Positions 42,967-50,830 of a stretch of DNA of 64,000 nt are shown here, in pieces. The DNA comes from PFJX01 sp964542455 (lineage in GTDB: Bacteria; Pseudomonadota; Gammaproteobacteria; Burkholderiales; Thiobacillaceae). The DNA lies in NCBI GenBank assembly GCA_964542455.1, contig CAZIUC010000016.1:1-64000 (forward strand). Reading direction: 5' to 3'. Below the pieces are notes generated by a model. That model made no database searches. It had not been told where the DNA came from and saw nothing but the letters and a program-made list of their open reading frames with translations. The position numbers and the translations under genes are program-made. How positions within the stretch are numbered: the first letter of the stretch is position 1; the number at the start of each line of letters is the position of its first letter.

Positions 42967-43982
42967 GGCGTCTTGATCTCCACGTCGCGGGCGAACGGCC
43001 ATTTCTTGTTGATCTCGTTGATGAGGTGGTTGACCTTGCGCACGCTGTCGTCGATTTCCAAACGCAGGCGGGCCATGTCGGTGGTGGCTTCGGCGACGTT
43101 GCCGGTAATTTTGGTGACGTCCTTGCTGGCGGTCTGGGCGTTGGCGAGGATGGTGTCGGCTTTTTTCAGGCTTTCCCGCACGTCGCCGAGGATGGCGTTG
43201 ACCTTGGCCACCGATTGCTGAGCCTGGTCCATGACGCCGTCCTGGCCGAACAGGCGGCTATCCGTCTTGGTCAGCACACCGTCCACCTTGAGCGAAACGC
43301 CGTTGAGGGTGCTGAGCAGGGTGTTGGCGCGGTCGATGCTCCGGACTATCTTGCGGGCGTTTTCCGGGCTGCCCATGAGGCCACCGATCATGCCGTTTTC
43401 GCCAGCCATGCGGCCCGTCATGATTTCCACATGGCCGAGAGTCTGGTTGATCGGCGCGCCGGCCGCGGTCATGGTCTCCACATTGGCGAGGATGCTTTTC
43501 ACCTTTTCGATCAACACCGGGATGTCTTTGGCCGCGTCGCCGGTAATAAGCGGCCGCGCCTCGCCGTCTTCCAACGGCGGATCTTGCAGATTGGTGGTGT
43601 GGGCCTTGATCTTGGCGCCGCCGACCAACGCCTTTTCCAGGGTGAAGACGCTGCTCTTGCGCAGCCAGCGGGCATCCTCTTTGGGGATGGCGAGTTCGAT
43701 GCGGACCTTGCCGTCATCCATCAAATGCAGCCGGCTGACCTTGCCGATGGGGAAGCCGGAGAAGGAGATGGGCATGCCGACACTGACGCCTTCCACATCC
43801 TCGGCGGTCAGAATGAGTTTGTGGCTCACCTGAAAGGCGCCGCGCGTATAGAGGGCGTAGGCAATGAAAGCCGCGCCCAGGAGTACGGTCAAGGTCAGCA
43901 GCAGGCCGATCTTGAACTCCAGGTTCTTGATCAGCGGGGCGCGGGGGACGGGAGGCGCGGGGGGTACAGGGGCTCGTTCCAT
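42963..43982 (-). CDS. MlaD/MCE family substrate-binding protein
   Basis: The 339-residue protein has a Pro-rich cytoplasmic start, one transmembrane helix (about 24-45, 'IGLLLTLTVLLGAAFIAYAL'), and an MCE domain (about 50-130, 'GVSVGMPISFSGFPIGKVSRLHL') followed by a long helical tail. MCE proteins form periplasmic hexamers that carry phospholipids between membranes. It overlaps the ATPase-like gene upstream by 52 bases and the lipoprotein gene downstream by four. A protein of this length with a long helical tail differs from short MlaD. Confidence 0.9.
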   Translation of the reverse strand: MERAPVPPAPPVPRAPLIKNLEFKIGLLLTLTVLLGAAFIAYALYTRGAFQVSHKLILTAEDVEGVSVGMPISFSGFPIGKVSRLHLMDDGKVRIELAIPKEDARWLRKSSVFTLEKALVGGAKIKAHTTNLQDPPLEDGEARPLITGDAAKDIPVLIEKVKSILANVETMTAAGAPINQTLGHVEIMTGRMAGENGMIGGLMGSPENARKIVRSIDRANTLLSTLNGVSLKVDGVLTKTDSRLFGQDGVMDQAQQSVAKVNAILGDVRESLKKADTILANAQTASKDVTKITGNVAEATTDMARLRLEIDDSVRKVNHLINEINKKWPFARDVEIKTP

Positions 43983-44341
43983 CGGTAGTCCAGTATCCAG
44001 CAGTCGTTGAGGTGGTCGGCCAGGCGTTCCAGCAGGTCGCGGAGGAAGGGCGGGTAATGCGTGTCCGGCAGGAGCAGGGCGGGGCGGTCGATCAGAATTA
44101 TAGGCGGCCGCTCGATGGCGGCTCGCAGCAGCTTGGCGACACAGCGCTCGACTGCATTGAGTTGTGGGTCGCGCTTCAGGGCGGCGCTTTCCTGGCCGGT
44201 CAGGAGCAGAAGGTTCCAGGCCTGAGCGGAGGCTGTCTCGTAATCCAGGTTATGGCGGTATTGCGGAATCAGGGCGATGTTGTCCAGCAGCGACAGGTTG
44301 GCGCGCAGCGGCATGTCCACCGAAACCAGCGGCGCGCCCAT
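43931..44341 (-). CDS. Degenerate ABC-ATPase-like protein of the MCE cluster
   Basis: The 136-residue protein resembles the middle of an ABC ATPase: 'SLLDNIALIPQYRHNLDYE' looks like the Q-loop/helical region, 'LNAVERCVAKLLRAAIERPPIILIDRPALLL' aligns with the signature-to-Walker-B region. No Walker A motif precedes it, the LSGGQ signature is replaced by 'LNAVE', and Walker B ends D-R instead of D-E. ATP hydrolysis is therefore unlikely. The gap to mlaE (44342-44388) continues the frame without an ATG, so the true start could lie slightly upstream. It takes the place of MlaF in the operon; it may be a remnant or a diverged structural subunit. Confidence 0.65.
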   Translation of the reverse strand: MGAPLVSVDMPLRANLSLLDNIALIPQYRHNLDYETASAQAWNLLLLTGQESAALKRDPQLNAVERCVAKLLRAAIERPPIILIDRPALLLPDTHYPPFLRDLLERLADHLNDCWILDYRWNEPLYPPRLPSPAPR

Positions 44342-44388
44342 CCGCGCGGCGAGCAGGGCGCGCCGCTCGGCATCGTCGGCCAGCCACT

Positions 44389-45183
44389 TCAGATGTATTT
44401 GAAGGCTAATGACGCCACCTCTATGAACATCAGCACGAAGAACAGCCGCACCATGCCGCGCAGCACGGAGATCGGCGCCATGAACAACATCTTCGGCGTG
44501 GCCAGGCCTTCCGCCACCGGGATCACCGTCACCGCCAGGCCGAAGGCCAGCGATTTGAGCCAGATGCCGGTGAGGATGGCGCCGTCGAACACCTTGCCCA
44601 TGACGCGCGCGAAGCCCGGCAGGCTCCAGGGTTGCGCGCCGTAAACCGCCAGATAGGCGAGCACCAGGGCGAGCACACTGGTGATGGCGGTCAGCGACAG
44701 CACCGAGAGCATGCCGCCGATGACACGCGGCATAAATTCCAGGCGCAGGGTATCGACGCCGCTGTCTTCCAGCGCCTCAAGCTCATTGTTGATGCGCATC
44801 AGAGCCACTTCGGTATTGATCGCGGAGCCTGAGCGCAGCGCCACGAAAAGGGCGGTGACCAGCGGCAGCACTTCCAGCACCAGCAGGCGCACCGACATTT
44901 CCAGGGCGTAATCGGAGAGGCCGTATTCGGCGGCGGTGCCGACCACGATCTGGATCAGCACGAAGGAGAGGAGGGCGGCGAACAGCGTGAAGGGAACCAG
45001 GATCTGCACGGCGGTGAAGTAGATCTGCTTCATCACCACGGTGCGCGTGGCGCTGTTGTATACCGCCGGCGACAGCGCGGCCACCACCACTTTGCCGGCC
45101 AGCCCGAACGTGGCGCGCCAGATGCGCCAGGTCGCCAACAGGGCGGCGCCACGACGGGTGAGGAAGTTGATGATGGCCGGCAT
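44389..45183 (-). CDS. mlaE: MlaE family ABC transporter permease
   Basis: The 264-residue inner-membrane permease shows the MlaE family pattern: an amphipathic N-terminus, then about five hydrophobic segments with 'RSGSAINTEVALMRINNELEALE' (the cytoplasmic coupling region) and 'PRVIGGMLSVLSLTAITSVLA'. Together with the MCE protein it would move phospholipids across the periplasm. It is the first gene of the minus-strand operon, divergent from the SH3/CHAT cluster with about 70 bases between the starts. Confidence 0.92.
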   Translation of the reverse strand: MPAIINFLTRRGAALLATWRIWRATFGLAGKVVVAALSPAVYNSATRTVVMKQIYFTAVQILVPFTLFAALLSFVLIQIVVGTAAEYGLSDYALEMSVRLLVLEVLPLVTALFVALRSGSAINTEVALMRINNELEALEDSGVDTLRLEFMPRVIGGMLSVLSLTAITSVLALVLAYLAVYGAQPWSLPGFARVMGKVFDGAILTGIWLKSLAFGLAVTVIPVAEGLATPKMLFMAPISVLRGMVRLFFVLMFIEVASLAFKYI

Positions 45184-45254
45184 GGGTGGATATTACCTTC
45201 GGAGGCTGACTTAGGCAGTTGTATCATTTACCTAACGCGCAACACTGGACTGTC

Positions 45255-45785
45255 ATGAAAACCTTACTGTTTCTTGCCTGCTTCATAGCTGTTCCGGCCC
45301 TGGCCGCCTCCGGGGTCATGCTCAAGAACGAAGACCTGAGAGCTTCCGCCAGTTCCTCCTCCGCCAGTGTCGGCCGCCTCGACAAGGGAGCGACGGTGGA
45401 AGTGCTGGGGCGCCAGGGTGGCTGGACCCAGGTGGCCGAAGGCGGCCGCAAGGGTTGGGTGCGCATCCTCTCGGTGCGCGCCGACGCGAGCGCCGGGTCG
45501 GCCGATCTCTCCGGTCTGATTCAGGCCGGAACCCGGCGCGGCGATTCCAGCCGGGTGGTGGCGGTGGCCGGCTTGCGCGGCCTCAACGAGGAAGAACTCA
45601 AGTCCGCGCGCTTCGACGCCAACGAACTCATGAAGCTGGATCGCTATCAGGTCGATCGCGCCGACGCCGAGCAATACGCCCGCGCGGTTGGATTGCGACA
45701 TCAGGATCTGGGTTATCTCCCCGCGCCGCAACGAGAGAAAGACAAAGGCCAGAGCAATCCCTGGGGTGAAGGAGGGTTGCTATGA
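45255..45785 (+). CDS. Exported SH3-domain protein 1
   Basis: From the Met at 45255 the protein has 176 residues: a signal peptide ('LLFLACFIAVPALA'), a bacterial SH3 domain (about 22-70, 'GVMLKNEDLRASASSSSASV ... GWTQVAEGGRKGWVRI') and a further segment with 'RVVAVAGLRGLNEEELKSA'. Bacterial SH3 domains often bind cell-wall peptides. The second segment recurs in the next gene and in the SH3-M48 fusion, so it is a family-specific domain without a name I know. The gene opens the cluster and overlaps the next by four bases. Confidence 0.85.
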   Translation: MKTLLFLACFIAVPALAASGVMLKNEDLRASASSSSASVGRLDKGATVEVLGRQGGWTQVAEGGRKGWVRILSVRADASAGSADLSGLIQAGTRRGDSSRVVAVAGLRGLNEEELKSARFDANELMKLDRYQVDRADAEQYARAVGLRHQDLGYLPAPQREKDKGQSNPWGEGGLL

Positions 45786-46333
45786 AGTTGTGGCTTTTTC
45801 TTCTGTTGTTGCCGTCCCTGGCGCTGGCAATGGGCACCCCGGCACAGAAGCCGGTCACTACCGCGCCGGGTAATCCTGGCGTCATGCTGCGCGACGAAGC
45901 CTTGAAAGCATCCCCCAGCACGGCGGCCGATGCCGTGGCGAAGCTGGGCCGGGGTGACAAGGTGCGGGTTCTCACCAATGATGGCGGCTGGACCCAGGTT
46001 TATGCCGCCGGCAAGACCGGCTGGGTACGCATTCTTTCCGTGAAATCGGATATCTCCGCCACGCCCAATCTGGGTGGACTGGTCGAGGCGGGAAACCGCC
46101 CATATGACCCTGGCAAAGTGGTCGCCGTGGCTGGAGCACGCGGTCTGGATGAGGTGGAACTGAAGGCCGCTCGTTTCAATCCGGATGAACTGATTCTTCT
46201 TGATACCTATGTCGCCAGCCGCGCCGAAGCCGAACAATTCGCGCAACTTGCCAGCCTGACGCACCGGGACGTGCCGTATCTGCCCAGTCCTGAAAATCAA
46301 GCATCACCTTCCACGATGAGTAAGCAACCATGA
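45782..46333 (+). CDS. Exported SH3-domain protein 2
   Basis: The 183-residue paralogue of the preceding protein has a signal peptide ('LWLFLLLLPSLALA'), an SH3 domain ('GVMLRDEALKASPSTAAD ... GWTQVYAAGKTGWVRI') and the same downstream segment ('KVVAVAGARGLDEVELKAARF'). Both ends overlap neighbours in ATGA (45782-45785 and 46330-46333), so SH3-1, SH3-2 and the M48 peptidase should be translated together. A tandem duplication is the simplest origin. Confidence 0.87.
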   Translation: MKLWLFLLLLPSLALAMGTPAQKPVTTAPGNPGVMLRDEALKASPSTAADAVAKLGRGDKVRVLTNDGGWTQVYAAGKTGWVRILSVKSDISATPNLGGLVEAGNRPYDPGKVVAVAGARGLDEVELKAARFNPDELILLDTYVASRAEAEQFAQLASLTHRDVPYLPSPENQASPSTMSKQP

Positions 46334-47256
46334 AACGTCATCTTCCCTGGATCATCGTCGCGTTTTGCGGCATCGGCCTCGCCCAGGCGGGCGATTTCGA
46401 CAACATTCTGCGCGGCCTGATCAAGCAGAAGATGCAGCCGGCCGCGCCCACACAGCCCGCCGCCCCGGCGCAGCCAGTGGCGCCCACCGCGCCGGCGGCG
46501 CCCGCGACGGCGCAGCAAAAGCCCGCCGACCAGTTGCTCAAGGCGCTGCTCTCCGGCAATACCTCGCAGGAGGAAGAGATTCGTATCGGCCAGCAGATCT
46601 CCGGCAACCTGCTCGGCGCCGCGCCCCTGGTGCGTGACGACGGCCTGCAGCGCTATGTCAACCGGGTCGGCCGCTGGGTCGCCCTGCAAAGCGAACGGCC
46701 CGATCTGCCCTGGCATTTCGGCGTGATAGAAAGCGACGACATCAATGCCTTCGCGGCGCCCGGTGGTTACGTTTTCCTGACCAAGGGGCTGTACCGGAAA
46801 TTGCGGAACGAGGCGGAACTGGCCGGCGTGCTGGGGCACGAGATCGGCCATGTGATCCGCAAGCACCATCTCAAGCTGTTGCAGAAATCGCAGGCCATCG
46901 CGGCGCTGGGTTCCTTCTTCGGCAGCAAGCTCAAGAATGAAAACGAGATCGTGCAGAACCTGATCGGCAACGGCGCCGAGATCGTCGCGCGCGGCCTCGA
47001 CAAGGACGCTGAATTCGAGGCCGACCGCATCGGCCTGGTGCTGGGCGCGCGCGCCGGCTACGACGCTTACGCCCTGCCGGCGGTGCTTGCCGAAATCGGC
47101 CATGTCGCGAAGAACGACAAGAGTGTGTCGCTGCTGTTCAAGACCCACCCGTTGCCGGAGGACCGCCTGGGTCAGTTGTCCGAGGCCGTGGGCGAACGAC
47201 TGGATGGGCTGGCGGAAGGGCAGAGCGGGGTGGGGAGGTTCTATCGTCTTCGTTGA
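46330..47256 (+). CDS. Exported M48 family metallopeptidase
   Basis: This 308-residue protein has a signal peptide ('IIVAFCGIGLAQAG'), a Pro/Ala-rich linker (about 38-65) and an M48 peptidase domain with the zinc motif His170-Glu171-x-x-His174 ('GHEIGHV') and the third ligand in 'EFEADRIG' (Glu230). It resembles the BepA/LoiP/YcaL group of envelope proteases that process stalled outer-membrane proteins. No transmembrane helix follows the signal peptide. The intact motif contrasts with the defective one in the fusion protein at 50827-52056. Confidence 0.92.
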   Translation: MKRHLPWIIVAFCGIGLAQAGDFDNILRGLIKQKMQPAAPTQPAAPAQPVAPTAPAAPATAQQKPADQLLKALLSGNTSQEEEIRIGQQISGNLLGAAPLVRDDGLQRYVNRVGRWVALQSERPDLPWHFGVIESDDINAFAAPGGYVFLTKGLYRKLRNEAELAGVLGHEIGHVIRKHHLKLLQKSQAIAALGSFFGSKLKNENEIVQNLIGNGAEIVARGLDKDAEFEADRIGLVLGARAGYDAYALPAVLAEIGHVAKNDKSVSLLFKTHPLPEDRLGQLSEAVGERLDGLAEGQSGVGRFYRLR

Positions 47257-47288
47257 GTCGTTGTAATTTTCAGGTTCGAGGCCTACTC

Positions 47289-48530
47289 ATGAAATCCCCC
47301 AATTTTTCGCTTGTTGTTGTTCCGCTGATCGCACTGCTGGCAACTCTCCCCGCAAACGCGGGAAGTCCGTTCTCCACAAATGTAACTTTCGCTGGTGGTC
47401 CGCCGATCTACCCGGTGAACTATTCCACCTCCGACGCCTTGTTTCAGACCATGTTTGCCAGTTCCTTGCTGACGGTAAATACGGGTTACACGGGAGATGG
47501 GCTCGTTACCAGCGCCGGCAATTACCGCGGGGTCAACATGAATTTTGACTTTACCCAACCTTTTACCAGCGAGCTTCAGCTCACCATCGACTCCCTCGGG
47601 ATAACCCAACTGTTCAATGGGGGAAGCCGCGATGCAAGCGCCCAACAGCTCTACGACTATCTCAAGAGCGGCACTTTCCTGACTCGGTTATCCCAGTCCC
47701 TGGCCCAGTCCTCCCCCACCGATCCCATCGCCGGCAACCCCAACAGCCTGATGTCGACCATGGTGGCCGCCGATTTCGAGCAATCGTTCACCGCCGACTT
47801 CAGCAACATCGGCGGTCCTGAAACCGCCATCGCGACGGGAACCTCTGCCGACAAACTGACCCGGGTGGGTATCGGCCTGGAATATGGTCAGATGAAACAG
47901 GGCGGCAGCCAGGTGAGCAACGTGACCATTCCCTTGTCCTATTCCATCCGCAACGATCTCGACCCGCGCCGGCAACTGCTGTTGCGCATGCCGGTCAGCA
48001 TCGTCGACGTGGAAGGCGCCAAGGCCTATCACGTCGGTTTCGGCGCTTCCTACCGTTTTCCCATGTCGCAGTACTGGACTCTGGTGCCCAGCATCAACTA
48101 TGCGTTCACCGCCGCGAAGGATCTGGGTTCGACCGCGCAGATGGCCACCGCCGGCCTTACCAGTACCTATTACTGGCGCAAGCCGGGTTATGACGTGGGC
48201 ATCGGCAACATGCTCGGCTATGTCACCACCATGCCGTTCTCCTACGGTGGCTACAACTACGACCCCAACATCAGCAATACGGTGTTGCGCAACGGCGTGA
48301 TGTGGTCGGTGCCGACGATCCTCTCCGGGCGCAAGCTGCATTTCGAGACCTCGCTGGTGGATACCCGTTTCTTCGGGAGCAAGCTATACGCCGACAACTA
48401 CCAGGAAGTGCGTTTCAGTCTGGGCACCTCACGCAGCGCCAAAGCCGCCAGCGTGTTCCGGGCGGGGCTGGCGCTGCGCCATATGAAGAGTGATACCGGC
48501 TTCAATCTGGAGTTGGGTTACTGGTTCTGA
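47289..48530 (+). CDS. Predicted outer-membrane beta-barrel protein
   Basis: From the Met at 47289 the protein has 413 residues; a TTG at 47253 overlapping the previous stop is the alternative. It has a signal peptide ('VVVPLIALLATLPANA'), alternating polar/apolar strands in the C-terminal two thirds and a terminal phenylalanine ('LELGYWF'), the usual signal for barrel assembly. I do not recognise the family. The N-terminal part (about 25-190) is Ser/Thr-rich and may be a periplasmic or plug domain. Its place between the M48 peptidase and the CHAT protein suggests a surface partner of the system. Confidence 0.75.
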   Translation: MKSPNFSLVVVPLIALLATLPANAGSPFSTNVTFAGGPPIYPVNYSTSDALFQTMFASSLLTVNTGYTGDGLVTSAGNYRGVNMNFDFTQPFTSELQLTIDSLGITQLFNGGSRDASAQQLYDYLKSGTFLTRLSQSLAQSSPTDPIAGNPNSLMSTMVAADFEQSFTADFSNIGGPETAIATGTSADKLTRVGIGLEYGQMKQGGSQVSNVTIPLSYSIRNDLDPRRQLLLRMPVSIVDVEGAKAYHVGFGASYRFPMSQYWTLVPSINYAFTAAKDLGSTAQMATAGLTSTYYWRKPGYDVGIGNMLGYVTTMPFSYGGYNYDPNISNTVLRNGVMWSVPTILSGRKLHFETSLVDTRFFGSKLYADNYQEVRFSLGTSRSAKAASVFRAGLALRHMKSDTGFNLELGYWF

Positions 48531-48532
48531 CC

Positions 48533-50830
48533 ATGCCCTTACTTGCCCGCGTCGTCCTGATCCTGCTGCTTGCCATCAACGCGGCCCTGGCCGCTCCCGA
48601 CGGCGAGAAGCAGATCGGTCTGATCGGCGAGGGGCGCTACGAGGAACTGGCCAATCAGTACGAAAGCCTGCTGCAAGCGCCCAAGGCCAGCGCGGCCGAC
48701 CTACATGGCCTGTGTTACGCCTACCACAAGATCAAGAACTACGAGCGCCTGGGGCAATGTCTGGATCGCCTTGAACAACGTATCCAGCAGGGCGACAAGG
48801 AAGGCCGTCTGTTCGGGGCCGATGACCTGACCCCCTATGCCGCCATCCTGCGTTCCGAATCCGCCAATGAACTGGGCGACTACATGCTTGCCATCAGCGA
48901 GGCGGGGCGGGCGCTGGACTGGTATGACCGGGAGCGCGAAGGCACGCAGGTGGAGATCGACTCGCTGGCGGCACTAGTGCTGGCGCTGAGCCGGGTGGGC
49001 GACCAGGACGCGGCGCGGGAATACGTCAAGCGGCTGGAAAAGGTCTCCACCGGCGGCTGGTTCAGCAACGATTTCAAGACCGCGAAATCACTGGCCCTGG
49101 CGCGTAGCTATCTGGCCCTGGGCGCTTACGAGCAGGCTTACAAGGCATTGAGCAGCGATTTTTTGTTCGAGGCGAGCGCGTTGCTCGATCGCCTGTTCAG
49201 TGGCGCCGTCCTGACCGGCGAAAATCTCTGGCTCTGGCAGGATCTGCCGCGCCAGTACATGTTGGGCAAGGCCTTGCTGGAAAGCGGTCGCGTGGAAGAG
49301 GCCAGTCGGCGCCTAAACGCGCTGGCCGCTTCACCGAATATTCGCCAGAACGGCGAAATCTACTGGCAATTGCTCTACGACCTGGGCCGCCTGAGCAAGC
49401 GCGCGGGTGATCTGGCCAAGGCGGTGGATTATTTCCAGCGCGCCGTCGAGGTGATCGAACAGCATCGCCAGCACATCGACACCGAAGCCAACAAGATCGG
49501 TTTCGCCGCCGACCGCCAGGTGGTCTACGCGGATCTGGTGGATGCCTTGTTCCGTCTCGGCCGTTATCCGGAAATGTTGGAATACGTCGAGCGGGCCAAG
49601 GCGCGCGCCCTGGTCGATCTGCTGGCGCGCAAATGGCGCGCGGCACCGCCGGAAAAGCTGGAAAAGACGGCCGCTGAACAGTTCAGCCGAATCAGCCGCC
49701 TGGAAGAACAATCGCGCCGACAGATGCAGTCGCGCAATGCGCTGGCGAAAGATCCGAGCGGTGAGGTGAAACAGGCACGCCAGGCCCTGTTCCAGGCCGA
49801 TCCCATGTTCGCCAGCCTGATCGCCGTTTATGGTGTCGAAGCGGAACATATCCGCCAGCGCTTGCGGGGTGACGAGACCTTGCTGGAATACTTTGCCTGG
49901 GGTGGCAATCTCTACGTTTTGACCGTGGACAGGGAGAGCGTGCAGGCCGCGAAACTCGATGGTGCCGGCCTCGCCGATCTGGTGAACGACTATCGTCGCG
50001 CGGTGGCGGCGCGGTCGCCGGAGGTGCAATCGCTGGCGCGACGCCTGTATGACCGTCTGCTGCGGCCGGTAGAAAACAGACTCAAGCCGCGGCTTACCCT
50101 GGTGCCACATGGGCCGTTGCACTACCTCTCCTTCGCCGCCCTCCATGACGGCAACGACTGGCTGATGCGGAAATACAGCCTGCGCGTTCTGCCCAGCGCC
50201 AATGTCGATACCATGCTGCAAACCCGGCCGGGGCGGGGCGCCGCATCCTCGCTGATTCTGGCCAATCCCGATACCGGAGTGGCGGCCAACGACTTGCAAC
50301 ATGCTGATGTGGAGGCTCGCGCCATCGCCGGCTTGCTGCCGAACGCGCGGGTGCTCAGTCGCCGCGCGGCCTCTGAAACCGCGTTGCGTGAACAGGCCGG
50401 TAACGCCACCTATATTCACCTCGCCAGCCACGGTAAATTCCGCGCGGCGGAACCGCTCAAGTCCTTCCTCCTGCTGGCGCCCGATGCCGCGAACGACGGC
50501 GTGCTCAGCGTCGACGAAATCTATGGGCTGCGTCTCAATGCCGATCTGGTGGCGCTGAGCGCCTGTGACACCGGTCTTGGTCAAGGCAGCCCGGGTGATG
50601 ATCTGGTCGGTTTCGTGCGTGGTTTCTTTTATTCCGGCGCGCGTTCTCTGCTCGCCAGTTACTGGAGCGTGGACGACGCGGCGACCTCGGAACTCATGCA
50701 GTCCTTCTACGCAAACCTGGATCGCCTGGGCAAGGCGGAAGCGCTGCGGCAGGCGCAGGCCGAGGTGGCCCGGAGTCGCCCGGCGCCTTTTTACTGGGCG
50801 GGTTTCTACTTGGCCGGCCAGGGAGAATGA
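48533..50830 (+). CDS. Exported TPR-CHAT caspase-like protease
   Basis: The 765-residue protein begins with a signal peptide ('VVLILLLAINAALA'), continues with helical tetratricopeptide-like repeats (about 30-400) and ends in a CHAT domain, a caspase-like cysteine protease domain. The catalytic dyad is His633 in 'IHLASHGKF' and Cys678 in 'LVALSACDTGLG'; 'VPHGPLHYLSFAAL' is the usual CHAT strand. Most studied CHAT proteases act in the cytoplasm; the signal peptide predicts a periplasmic one here. It starts two bases after the barrel gene and overlaps the SH3-M48 gene by four bases. The substrate is unknown; the neighbouring barrel, SH3 proteins or CHASE2 protein are candidates. Confidence 0.92.
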   Translation: MPLLARVVLILLLAINAALAAPDGEKQIGLIGEGRYEELANQYESLLQAPKASAADLHGLCYAYHKIKNYERLGQCLDRLEQRIQQGDKEGRLFGADDLTPYAAILRSESANELGDYMLAISEAGRALDWYDREREGTQVEIDSLAALVLALSRVGDQDAAREYVKRLEKVSTGGWFSNDFKTAKSLALARSYLALGAYEQAYKALSSDFLFEASALLDRLFSGAVLTGENLWLWQDLPRQYMLGKALLESGRVEEASRRLNALAASPNIRQNGEIYWQLLYDLGRLSKRAGDLAKAVDYFQRAVEVIEQHRQHIDTEANKIGFAADRQVVYADLVDALFRLGRYPEMLEYVERAKARALVDLLARKWRAAPPEKLEKTAAEQFSRISRLEEQSRRQMQSRNALAKDPSGEVKQARQALFQADPMFASLIAVYGVEAEHIRQRLRGDETLLEYFAWGGNLYVLTVDRESVQAAKLDGAGLADLVNDYRRAVAARSPEVQSLARRLYDRLLRPVENRLKPRLTLVPHGPLHYLSFAALHDGNDWLMRKYSLRVLPSANVDTMLQTRPGRGAASSLILANPDTGVAANDLQHADVEARAIAGLLPNARVLSRRAASETALREQAGNATYIHLASHGKFRAAEPLKSFLLLAPDAANDGVLSVDEIYGLRLNADLVALSACDTGLGQGSPGDDLVGFVRGFFYSGARSLLASYWSVDDAATSELMQSFYANLDRLGKAEALRQAQAEVARSRPAPFYWAGFYLAGQGE

